Source of the DNA: Cymbomonas tetramitiformis
Lineage: Eukaryota > Chlorophyta > Pyramimonadophyceae > Pyramimonadales > Pyramimonadaceae
Length of the DNA: 64,000 nucleotides
Direction: 5' to 3'
Assembly: GCA_001247695.2 (NCBI GenBank)
Contig: LGRX02033440.1
Coordinates: 51,405-115,404 of the forward strand
Position numbers and translations under genes: made by a program
Shown here: one piece after another, positions 1 through 9,800 of the stretch
How positions within the stretch are numbered: position 1 is the first letter of the stretch
How the letters are laid out: each line of letters starts with the position of its first letter
Notes under the pieces: generated by a model
The model's database searches: none
Seen by the model: the letters and a program-made list of their open reading frames with translations, nothing else
What the model was told of the DNA's origin: nothing

Positions 1-396
1 CCAACTTGCGCCTGCAGCCCTACCCCCAGCACCAACTCCACGTGTGTGTGTTTCAGGTTCATACTGACCTTGCAACTGGAAAAATGGGCTCAACCTTCGG
101 ATGAATGCCGATTGGGAACCGATTCCGCTGAGGACCGACCTGATTGATCAATTGATCATCTGCACTCTTCATCTTGAAAATGGTCTTGCCATTCCAACCG
201 CGCGCTTACTTGTGTTGAAACCCGCGGGCAATGCCTTAAATGAAGGCAGACTTGGAGCAGGCTTGCCTCGCATACAAAGGAATACGGACATATTCCGTAT
301 GCTGGGAGCTCACCGGGTGCCAGGACTGTGCATAACCACATATGGCCAGCAGTCTCGAAAAGAATTTTGTACTATCTTTTAAAGCATTAAAACTAT
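1..396. other. no recognisable gene
   Basis: Only short open frames on both strands, none with a family motif or convincing splice sites. I see nothing further here. Confidence 0.5.
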
Positions 397-397
397 A

Positions 398-487
398 CCA
401 CCCACTCTCAGCATGCCCATGACACCCCTTTATAGCATGACCATGCCACCCCCTTATAGCATCATGATCTTGCCACCCACTTATGGT
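398..487. repeat. short degenerate tandem repeat, about 25 bp x 3
   Basis: Three imperfect units built on CTTATAGCATGACCATGCCAC. Copies differ by small indels, so this is an old or unstable minisatellite. No coding role is visible. Confidence 0.55.
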
Positions 488-906
488 AGATGAAATTTTG
501 AAGGTGCATCCGTTCATCAATTTCTTAATGGGATCCCACCCCTCAACGAGACACGCTCACAAAAATAAATAAATAAATGTATTATACTTGGCTGCCGCGA
601 GGCTGAGCAAGCGGTGTCGGGCCAAGCGACTGGGGATATCGGCAACGAGGAGAATATCCGACTCTTAATCGTAAGAGGCGGCATGGCGGGATGGGTCGAC
701 TGATCCTGAGCGTGAGAGATAGCGTGGCGGGATGAGGGGACTGGCCCTAAGGTTGAGAGGTGCTGTGGCGAGGCTTACCTACCGCACACGAGCGTGCAAG
801 AAAATGTGGTGAGTTTAGTTCCTGGGCGCAAGCGTGAGACAGAGCACGATGGATCTATAGATTCGGGCATCGAGCTCCACACAAAGCATGGAACGGCGAA
901 AGTTCC

Positions 907-1061
907 CAGCCTTGACTTTGAGAGGCAGCAACAGTCTTCCGGCCTTGACTGTGAAAGGCAACAGAAATCTCCCGGCCTTGAGCGTGAGAGGCGGCAGCAG
1001 TCTCCAAGCCTTTTGAGCGTGAGAGGCGGCAACAATCTCCAAGCCTTGAGCGTGTCCGGCG
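907..1061. repeat. 33-bp tandem repeat, about 5 degenerate copies
   Basis: Units read roughly CCTTGAGCGTGAGAGGCGG followed by a CAACAGTCTCC tail. One unit is 35 bp long. A looser relative of the same phrase (GCGTGAGAG, GGCGGGATG) recurs from about 660 to 775, suggesting that the array once extended further left. Confidence 0.7.
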
Positions 1062-1088
1062 CATCATCATCCAATCTGGAGCGTTAGT

Positions 1089-1402
1089 GACCACGGTGGA
1101 TCGAGGTCACGGGAAGTGGGACCACGGCGGATCGAGGTCACGGGAAGTGGGACCACGGCGGATCGAGGTCACGGGAAGTGGGACCACGGCGGATCGAGGT
1201 CACGGGAAGTGGGACCACGGCGGATCGAGGTCACGGGAAGTGGGACCACGGCGGATCGAGGTCACGGGAAGTGGGACCACGGTGGAGCGAGGTCACGGGA
1301 AGTGGGACCACGGTGGAGCGAGGTCACGGGAAGTGGGACCACGGCGGATCGAGGTCACGGGAAGTGGAACCACGGTGGATCGAGGTCACGGGAAGTGGGC
1401 AT
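1089..1402. repeat. 31-bp minisatellite, about 10 near-identical copies
   Basis: The unit is GGATCGAGGTCACGGGAAGT plus GGGACCACGGC. Most copies are identical; a few carry GGTGGAGCGAGG in place of GGCGGATCGAGG. Because 31 is not a multiple of 3, all three frames stay open for 93-nt periods, which creates spurious long frames. It ends 19 bp from the donor side of the exon at 1421-1650 on the other strand, so it probably lies in that gene's intron. Confidence 0.9.
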
Positions 1403-1420
1403 GCGATAGGCGACACGCAC

Positions 1421-1650
1421 CAGAGCACAGCTCGCCGACTGTCACGCTGTCGATGCCCTCCAGTTGCAGCTTCTCGAGCTTGCCGTTGAGCTGCGCGAGC
1501 TCGGACTTGGCCTTCGCCAGGTCGTCCCGCTCAACGCCCGCCGACTGGTGTCCGGTGATCATCTTCTCAAACGTGTCCACCTTGCCCTTGATGTCCTCGA
1601 ACATGCGCTCGAACTTGGCCAGGCTGCACAGCGCGTCGTTGCTGCTTGTG
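1421..1650 (-). CDS. candidate internal exon, coiled coil resembling a BAG domain
   Basis: On the minus strand an acceptor (CTTCAG at 1656-1651) opens a 230-nt frame that closes at a GTGCGT donor (1420). The peptide is a charged amphipathic helix pair: SLAKFERMFEDIKGKVDTF, then DLAKAKSELAQLNGKLEKL and ending EGIDSVTVGELCSG. The spacing of two helices followed by a Leu-rich segment and GID resembles plant BAG co-chaperone domains, which would continue with an Arg/Lys-rich third helix in the next exon; I could not find that exon. It may be an unrelated coiled coil. The family assignment is inference; the exon itself is supported by both splice sites and by composition unlike the flanking repeats. 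Confidence 0.4.
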
Positions 1651-1924
1651 CTGAAGCGGTGATCGCGCACCGCGGAGGAGGGCGCATCCGGTGGGGGCTC
1701 CGCAGCTCCGTGGCTGGATCGATCGGTGTCTCCTCCTGTGCGCCCAGCACAAGCGCTGCAGGTGAGGCGTCGTTGTGCAAGTAAGAGCGCACCCCTAAAA
1801 GCCAATAGGAAGGGCTCGCCCGAGACCGTGGTTGATATGGAGATCACATTGAGGAGAAGTAACAAAATGGCTGTGCAATATCTAAGCGGCAGACCACGCA
1901 AACACGATCAGGCGGGGAGACAAT

Positions 1925-2420
1925 GTATGAGGCGCAGGAAGGAGGGGGGTGGGGATGTATGAAGCGCAGGAAGGAGGGGGGGTTGGGATGTATGAGGCAC
2001 AGGAGGGGTGGGCGGCAACGTATGAGGCACACAGGAGTGGGCGGCAACATATAAGGCTTAGAGTGGGAGGGGGCAAAAAGCACGAAGTGCAGGAGGGGAG
2101 GGGGGGGCAACGTATGGGCTCAGGAGGGAGGGGGCGACAAAGATGAGGAGTGGGGGGGGCAAACGTATAAGGCTCAGGAGTGGGTCGCATCGTACAACGC
2201 ACAGGAGGGGTGCAGAGCTGCAACGTAAGAGGCCTTATGAGTGGGGTGCGGCAACGTATCAGGACACAGGAAGGGGTTGGGAGTGACAACGATAGCGTAG
2301 GGAGGGGGGTGGGGGGCGGCAATGAGGCGCAGGAGGGGGGCGGAAACATGCAAGGCGCAGGAGGGGTGGGCGGCAACGTATTAGGCGCAGGAAGGGATGG
2401 GCAACCGGTGACGCGCACCG
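1925..2420. repeat. purine-rich degenerate minisatellite
   Basis: Loosely repeated units of the type GGCAACGTATGAGGCGCAGG followed by AGGGG runs, 25-35 bp long with many indels. The strand asymmetry (G/A on plus) is strong. Long frames on both strands here are products of the repeat. Confidence 0.7.
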
Positions 2421-2439
2421 GTGGCAGAGTACGAGTCAC

Positions 2440-2575
2440 AGGAGGGGCTGGCGGAGGTCGAATCACAGGAGTGGGCTGGCTGAGTACGAGTCACAGGAGT
2501 GGGCTGGCGGGGTACGAGTCACAGGAGTGGGCTGGCGGAGTACGAGTGACAGGAGTGGGCTGGCTGAGTATCCCA
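2440..2575. repeat. about 28-bp tandem repeat, 5 copies
   Basis: The unit is GAGTACGAGTCACAGGAGTG followed by GGCTGGCT. Copies alternate between GGCTGGCTGAG and GGCTGGCGGGG/GGCTGGCGGAG. It adjoins the purine-rich array to the left. Confidence 0.75.
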
Positions 2576-3579
2576 TGCCTGAGAGGGTGCAGAGAGTGGG
2601 ACACGTGTGTGGCTCCAGAGCGAGGGAGGCACAGTCGCATGGCGATACCTTCGGCTGACTCCGGTGGAGGGGGCCGAACGGGAGTCCGTGTGGAGCGATT
2701 GTGGACGCCATACGTGTCCTGATTGCGCGGGAGGGCGTTTCCGCTATCGACGGAACGGTTCAGGTTGCCGGTCTGCGCGCGCGCAACTTCCTCTCCTGGT
2801 GTTCGCATCCGAGAGCTGAGATCGGACTGGGCGTGTCGGAGGTTCGAGGCTGTAAGGGCACCCCGTGCGCGCCCTTAGCACAAGGGCAGTGCGACCGACG
2901 TGGAATATGGCGCTACGAGCGTCGAGGAATGAAACGCGCTGAAGGGATCGCTGTGGATATGCTTTCATGCACAGATTCTGTGGGAGATTCGGAGTTCCCC
3001 CCTTCGAGCCGGCGTTCCCCGTTCTCCCTCGAGCCGGCGTTCGACCTTGAGACGGCGTTCAACCCCTCAACCTGGGATCCCCTCTTGAGCTGGCATTCCC
3101 TAGAAAGTCAGCGGTGGATATGTCTGGGCAGTCAAGTGTGCTGCTCTGTCGCACGATATTTTCTCGCTCAGCAACGTAACCCAGGAGTTTCACATATCCA
3201 TCCTGACTGAGACGGTGATCCAGGAAAGGTCTGATGTCTGCCCCTAGTTATTGTCCTCGCTCTGCAGGACATGCCACACTGCTCGCCGACGCAAGGTGGC
3301 CTGGAGTAAGAAAAGGACGCCTGATATCGCCACCCACGCCTCTTTGGAGACGTGCACATTCATTCGCAGACACGCGCGCTCCGTTGAACGCGCCTTTCGC
3401 ACATCGAATCCAAAACGTGTGGGCATGACTCGCATGGAAGTGTTCGGCAAGGCGCCGACGCGAGGCAGCGCCGTATGGCATTTAGGGTTTTCCAGGCAGT
3501 GCTGGGTGGTAAGAGGCGAAACGCCTTCAGCGGCATGATACGAGGGGGGCTGAGAGCCAGGTGAGGAGATGGGGCGCAC

Positions 3580-3907
3580 CGGGCGTAGAGGGATTCGTCG
3601 GCGGCGCCCCGCCTGGCGGGCCTGCCCAGGAGCGGTTCAGCGGAGATCTGGAGCTACCAACAGGCTGCCTGGTGTCAGAGGAGCGCAAAGAGGACGAGGG
3701 GGTCCGCAGCTCAGCGCGCGTGGGCGTCGGTTGAGAACCTCCGAAAGATGGTGTGTAGGTCCCGGAGCGCGAAGGCGTCCCTGGGGAATTCCTGAAGCGT
3801 GACCCAACCTCCGGCATGCCATAAGCGTGCGCTCCCACGCCCCCACGCCTCTGACCAGGAGAGAGGCCCCTGTTAGGGCGAGGCTCTCTCCGAGAGCTCG
3901 AGTCCAT
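3580..3907 (-). CDS. candidate first exon, Ser/Pro-rich with SP and TP motifs
   Basis: ATG at 3907 opens a frame that reads MDSSSRREPRPNRGLSPGQR and continues with many SP/TP pairs (NSPGTPSRSGTYTPSF, GSQPTPTRAELRTPSSS). The composition is that of a disordered, proline-directed-kinase-target N-terminus. A plausible GTGCGC donor lies at 3579; without splicing the frame would run to 3527. It lies on the same strand and upstream of the coiled-coil exon at 1421-1650, so the two may belong to one gene, but the linking exons (2.6-3.5 kb) could not be identified. No family recognised. Confidence 0.4.
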
Positions 3908-4679
3908 GGCCGGCAAGGAAGCAACGCTCTAAGTACGAAAAGTCGCTAGTTCCCGAGTCCACCGTACCCGTCGAGGATATACATAGCCTATGCAGGCTGG
4001 AAATGTGAGCAGGTTTATTACATCGTACTAATGTGGTGAACTGAGGACGATGCCCTGCGCGGAATATGCACGTATGGGTGATTTGCAAGGCTTGTTTCTG
4101 ATTTTCCAGTTTCTTTTTCGGGTGATCCACATTCGACTGAAACCTTCGCATTTTATTTCTCTCGTCTCTCGATTCTCTCGTGTCTGTTGAGTGGTCTCAG
4201 TCGATTGGTCAGTTGGCAACGCTTGGCATTTTCGATTTTGGTTTTCGAGCAAGATGAAGATCGAAGATGTATCGCGCTGAGTGGTGAGGACTTGTCGAGA
4301 ACATGTTCATCGGCCCCGATTGGTTCATGCGGTCGGTCGGACGCTTGGACCGCGACCGTTGGACGTCGGACCTTCAGAGCTCATACGCTCATACCATACC
4401 AAGGATGCCGATTGGATTTTCGGGTTTCGCCACGGCGTAGCGTGGCGCGAGGTTTGGGGGTTGGCACTAGCGAAGCGAAGCGATGGCGTGGCGTGAACTT
4501 CGTTTTCCGGTCTGAGGTTTCGCGCCAAGCGCCGGCGCGGCGTCAAAATTGTTACCTCGCGCCATCGCGCTGGCGCGGGGGAAAATTAATGTCGTTTGGC
4601 GCCATACGTCCGATTCCGATTCAAAATCGTGCGCTCGACTCGCCGCTACGTGCGCGCGGTCTAATTGTGGATGATATAT

Positions 4680-4853
4680 GGGGCTCCATTCGTGATACAT
4701 ATTGATTTCCCGCTCGAATGGTGGCTGCATGAGGGGCCTATTCGTGATTAGATTTAAGCTCGAATGATGCTGTTCGTTGGGGCTCTATTATTCATTATCA
4801 AATTTCAGTTTGAAGGGTAGCTGAATGGGGGCACTATTCGTTATCAAATCATA
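4680..4853. repeat. degenerate tandem repeat, about 49 bp x 3.5
   Basis: Units run GGGGCTCTATTCGTTATCAA then TTTAAGCTCGAATGGTAGCTGAAT, with substitutions and indels. The GC-rich segment just before it (about 4430-4660) contains short inverted GCGC/GGCGCC words and no gene. Confidence 0.6.
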
Positions 4854-5727
4854 GCCTCATAGCTCATACACGTGTTTCCATATACCGGTGTTACGCGCAA
4901 ATCTCAAAATGTAGAACAAAATTTCTGAGCATAATCTACGTGTCCCCCCGTTTCAGCACGATTTTACGCTAGTTCGTGTCGTCGATGACCCGATGTCTAG
5001 ACAGGAGCATCTCCAAACCCCGAGAAGTACCGTTGCCCGTCGGTCAACCGGAGTTGCGGCGTTACGGGTCGGAAGAAAGGAAAGATGAAGATGCCACCAC
5101 CTCAAGGCAAGAAGTTACGAACGGAGAATCCACTGCATCATTCTCTAAAATTATTCTATAGGCAGGTTTGAGCCATGAGCAGTCATGATGCTGCACCAAC
5201 ACCGACACGTTACATTCAATTGGTGGATATTGTTATATCATATACATGAATAGTGCCTGACAACAAGTTCATGTATCAGATGTACTAGCCAAAATTTTGC
5301 TTCGGGTTTTCCAGACTCCAAGTGGAATCATCGATACACCATTTGAGCCAGATGCACACAAAATCCTATGCAGGGGTAATTTCGGTCTCCCGCCTTAGCA
5401 ATAAAACAAGAGCCGGTCTACAGTTCCGACCAATGATATATGGCCAGCATTCATTCGTCATTAAGCGCAGTGGAGGTTCATAGGCATTGTGCCACTGCTG
5501 TGCCTAAACTAATCGACCCAATGAAACTAGAGACAGTACTAAACGGTGCATCTGGTGGGGTGGGTGTTGGGGCACATGATGCGGAGGAACTTTGTATCAC
5601 GAGCTTGGCATCTTTCCTGTGGTAGAACTTTTGCGATTCATGATGGTAGTGACAGCTAACCCCCGATGCTGGTCATTGGCCTGTGCAAATATCCAGAGCA
5701 TATTCAGATCAATCTGAACTATGGTGA

Positions 5728-5932
5728 CAACGTTTAGTAAGAAAGCAGGGCTCCCCTTCACCCCCTCCTTTGCCCCAACATATCCATTCGCCTTCCCCGC
5801 CCTCACATACCCTCAACATCCTAAATTGAGGTGAAGATGTTTAATAACATAGCAGGAGTCTCCTTCAACCCCTCCTTTCCCCCAGCGTACCCCTTCACCT
5901 TTCCTGCCCTTGCACACCCTCCTGAGATGATC
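5728..5932. repeat. two direct repeats of about 100 bp
   Basis: Two consecutive related segments, each with a C-rich core of the form CTCCTTTGCCCCAACATATC / CTCCTTTCCCCCAGCGTACC and then CCTTCCCCGCCCT / CCTTTCCTGCCCT. About 75-80% alike by eye. They end at the left terminus of the inverted-repeat element. Confidence 0.55.
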
Positions 5933-6675
5933 TGAGATGTTCATGGTTTTAACCAAGATGATTTTAACCGAGAAGAATGAGACTTCGAAGTCTCGTTTTT
6001 CGACCGTGGTCTCGACTCAGATTCAGATTGCACTGAATGTCCGACTGACACGCGGATAGGTATGTTCCATGGTGTTGCTTTTTTACTTCGAAGTCTCGTT
6101 TTTCGACCGTGGTCTCAGAATTTCGACCGCGGTCTCGATTCTGAGACTTCGAAGTCTCGACTGTGTCACAGTGCACTCTGGAACTGGAACGGACTGATGG
6201 ACACTGTACATGCGAATGTCATCTGTCTTCTCGCAAGCAGTTTTCGAGTTCGAAATCTATGTGATATTTTCCACGCGCCAGACATCCTTCCGCCATGCAT
6301 GGCATCTTTACTGGGGGGAAAACGAGACTTCGAAGTCTCGTTTTCGTTGTCCGGACCACCCCCCGCAGACAACGAAAACGAGACTTCGAAGTCTCACTTC
6401 TGAAAACTGTCTCACGTAACGAATCTGATTGCGTATCTGATACATCCGATGTGGACAAAATATTCTTTCGTTAACGGCGAAGTTTACCTCGGTCTCACTT
6501 TTCAACTTCGGGAACGAGACTTCGAAGTCTCGAATTTCTGACCACGGTCTCGTTCGTGGTTTCGGTTTCAGTCATCATACGGGCCACTGAATGGCCGAAT
6601 TTTGAATTCCGACGCTCTCATTCGCCCGCCCGCAAGTTAGAAATCATCATCTCGGTTAAAACCATGAACATCTCA
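5933..6675. mobile_element. 743-bp non-coding element with terminal inverted repeats and internal palindromes
   Basis: The left end TGAGATGTTCATGGTTTTAA is matched by its reverse complement at the right end (6646-6675); about 29 of 30 terminal bases agree. Inside, the 16-bp perfect palindrome GAGACTTCGAAGTCTC occurs at 5979, 6143, 6324, 6380 (last base changed in the flank) and 6516, with a partial copy at 6086, often next to CGACCGTGGTCTCG. No coding frame. This is a MITE or foldback element; a target duplication is not obvious. It lies beyond the last resolved CNX2 exon and may be within that gene's 3' region. Confidence 0.65.
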
Positions 6676-6813
6676 TAACTCACAGCTAAGCAGCACATAC
6701 TTCGAAGCTGCAATGGCTCTCTTCCCAATGGCTCTCCACCCAATGGCTTCTCCATGCGCATCTCCAGCTCTCCTGGCGATGGCAGTCAGGTGACTGAAGT
6801 GGCAGATAGGCAC

Positions 6814-9800
6814 CTGTTCGCAGTCCTGGCGATCTCGAACATTCCGGCATGGCGCGCCTTCTTCCTCTGCACAGCGCCGTGCACTGCGTAGCACATCGCG
6901 TGCGCCACACTCAGCGGGCCACGTTAAACAAAAGCCGACGAAAGCCACACCGCGCGATTGCGCTGCAGCCGAAATCTGGAGAGGGTTGTGGCCGTCCACA
7001 CAAAGCTACACACAACCGCTCATGCGGCCGTCCACACAAAGCTACACACAACCGCTCATGCGCCGTCCACACAAAGCTACACACAACCGTCATGCGCCGT
7101 CCACACAAAGCTACACACAACCGCTCATGCGCCGTCCACACCCCACACAACCGTCATGCGCCGTCCACACAGCTACACACAACCGTCATGCGCCGTCCAC
7201 ACAAAGCTACACACAACCGCTCATGCGGCCGTCCACAAAGCACACAACCGCTCATGCGCCGTCACAAAGCTACACACAACCGCTCATGCGCCGTCCACAC
7301 AAAGCTACACACAACCGCTCATGCGCCGTCCACACAAAGCTACACACAACCGTCATGCGCCGTCCACACAAAGCTACACACAACCGCTCATGCGCGTCCA
7401 CACAGGTCATCCACACAAAGCTACACACAAAGTCCACACAGTTACACACAACCGCTCATCCACACAAAGCACACAACCGCCATGCGCCGTCCACACAAAG
7501 CTACAGACAACCGCTCATGTGCCGTCCACACAAAGCTACAGACAACCGCTCATGCGCCGTCCACACAATCATGCAAAAGCATGCAACAACCTGCAGGAAA
7601 AGCGCCTTGCTGGGCTGTGAGAGCCGAGGGAAAGAGAGGACATGATGAGTGACGACGTGGGCGTACCAATGGTGCGTAGCTCAGCGTCAGACGCTCCGCC
7701 TCTGAGGGCATCCCTGAGGCTGACCTCATTGGCGCCGAAGAGGCACACCTGCCACTCAACCCCCCGCAGCCTTTAAGGGCACATCTCTCGAGCGCACTGT
7801 GCCACACGCTTCCCCTTTCCTCCCATCCAAATGCCCCGCCTTGGCCGCGCGGCGTAGGGTGCCCAGGCCTTCGGCAAGCGGGGATGCAGGGCACAGGGCG
7901 CTGGTGCGACTCCCGTAGATGGGGGCGGTTTCGAAGCAATGTCTCCAATGCAGCAGCCGGCAGTGGCGGGGGAAGCCCCTAGCTACTGCACCAGCTGGTG
8001 GTGGCAGTGCCGCAGTTCTTGCTATCTCGCGCCTAGAGACAGTGACCGCAGCACAGCTCTCCCACTCTCACGCGACAGGACCCATCACTCTTGCATGAGG
8101 TAGCAGTGGCTGGACCCTGTTCGTCTCGCAACAAATGTCGGTGCAAGTCATGGAACCCTCGTCATCTCGCAGCTCTCCAAGCTTCTGCTCACGCCCAAGT
8201 ACCTTCAAGTTGCCATCAGCCAGGAGGCGAAGGCGGTTACAGCCACTACAGAAGTGCTCAGTCATCGACGTTATAAATGACACACTGCATCCCCTCACCC
8301 CTCCACCCCCATTCTCTTCCCCCTCCGCTCCTTCCAGCATTGAGTTGGTGCCCCTCATTCAACAGTTCAACTTGACTCGGGTCGCATCCATGATGAAGCT
8401 CTCAGCGCTGTATGGGGACGAGGGGGACTGTGAATGAGTGGTGGGGGAAAGAACTCCCGCGATGGCAGTGAGGGTGGGGGGTTGGATGCGAGGGGCGGTT
8501 CAACGGGAGCGCGGCTGAGTAAATGGGGGATGCTGCGGGGATGACACGTCTTGATCTACTTCAGAGCCCCCCCTGGACCTGAGTAGAACCATCTGGCCGC
8601 CCACCAGAATGCTCGGTTGGAGGCAGCAGGGAAGGGAAAGGAGGGATCCAAGGACTGGAGCCTCGAGGGTTTGACGGGAGAGCTGCCCACCCTCTGCCGG
8701 CGGACTGGATCCTCGAGGGTTTGACGGGAGAGCTGCCCACCCTCTGCCGGCGGACTGGAGCCTCGAGGGTTTGACGGAGAGCTGCCCACCCTCTGTTGGC
8801 GGACTGGAGCCTCGAGGGTTTGACGGGAGAGCTGCCCACCCTCTGCCTGCGGACTGGAGCCTCGAGGGTTTGACGGGAGAGCTGCCCACCCTCTGCCGGC
8901 GGACTAGGCGAGCAAACAACAAGTTCGATGGGATAGCGGGCGATGGTGGGTCTGGTGGAAGGGTGTTCTTCATACTCTACAGGCGGATCGCATCGAAGAG
9001 ACCACGTGTATTGGCGGTGGGGGGTGGGCACAGGGCGCAGCTGGCGGAGAGCAGTCTGCCAGATCTACGGTCGTGATGCCTCGGTGCACATGACCCCGCT
9101 CATGACTAGAGGCGAGACGCTCTGCAATGCTCCGGCAAGCACCTTCCAGCATGCCCTTCTGGGCGGAAGTTCTTTGCCACCTCGGTCATCGGATCCTGCC
9201 CAGTTCCGACCCAGCAGGCTTACTCCGCCTCATCAACGAGTCTCTCACCGACTGCTCACCCCCGTCATCATGTCGGGTCCGCCACGCAAAAGTCACACCA
9301 TCGGATCTGCCGCGCGAAAGTCGCACCATTGAATCCGCATCGCCAAGCCTCACTGTCAGGTTGATCCGGCGGTGGGGATCAGGGAGTGAGAGATGTATCG
9401 GTGAAGGATTCGCCGGGGCTCAGTCCGGCGAGACAAGGCCGCAACGAATGGGCCGGGAGCTGGACAGGCTTTGCAGGCACCTGGAGGCGTGACATCGGGC
9501 CATATCGATCCTCGATCGTCGACTTCATCTCCGCATAAGAAACCATCCTGCGGTCAGAAGCTTCGCCGAGGGCGCGTAAGGTGCGTGGTCCAGCATTGCA
9601 CACCCGCGGCCCAGTGGAGAAGGGGACTCAGGTCAGAGTCGCACGCAGGGGGGAGGGGCCTCTGCCAGGCGACGCCGCCCAGTGGAGAAGGGGACTCAGG
9701 TCAGAGTCGCACGCAGGGGGGAGGGGCTTCTGCCAGGCGACGCCGCCCAGCACTTGCAGCCCAGTCATTGATCTCGGCTGAGGGAAAATGCTCGGCAGGA

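Noticed and set aside
1089..1402. CRISPR array
   Set aside because: Units are directly contiguous without spacers, in a eukaryotic context; the same holds for all other arrays here.
1087..1662. 191-codon plus frame with a GSRSREVGPRRIEV repeat
   Set aside because: The 31-bp minisatellite read in one frame, then antisense to the coiled-coil exon.
6849..7652. Three overlapping plus frames of about 220-267 codons
   Set aside because: Products of the 35-bp repeat inside a CNX2 intron.
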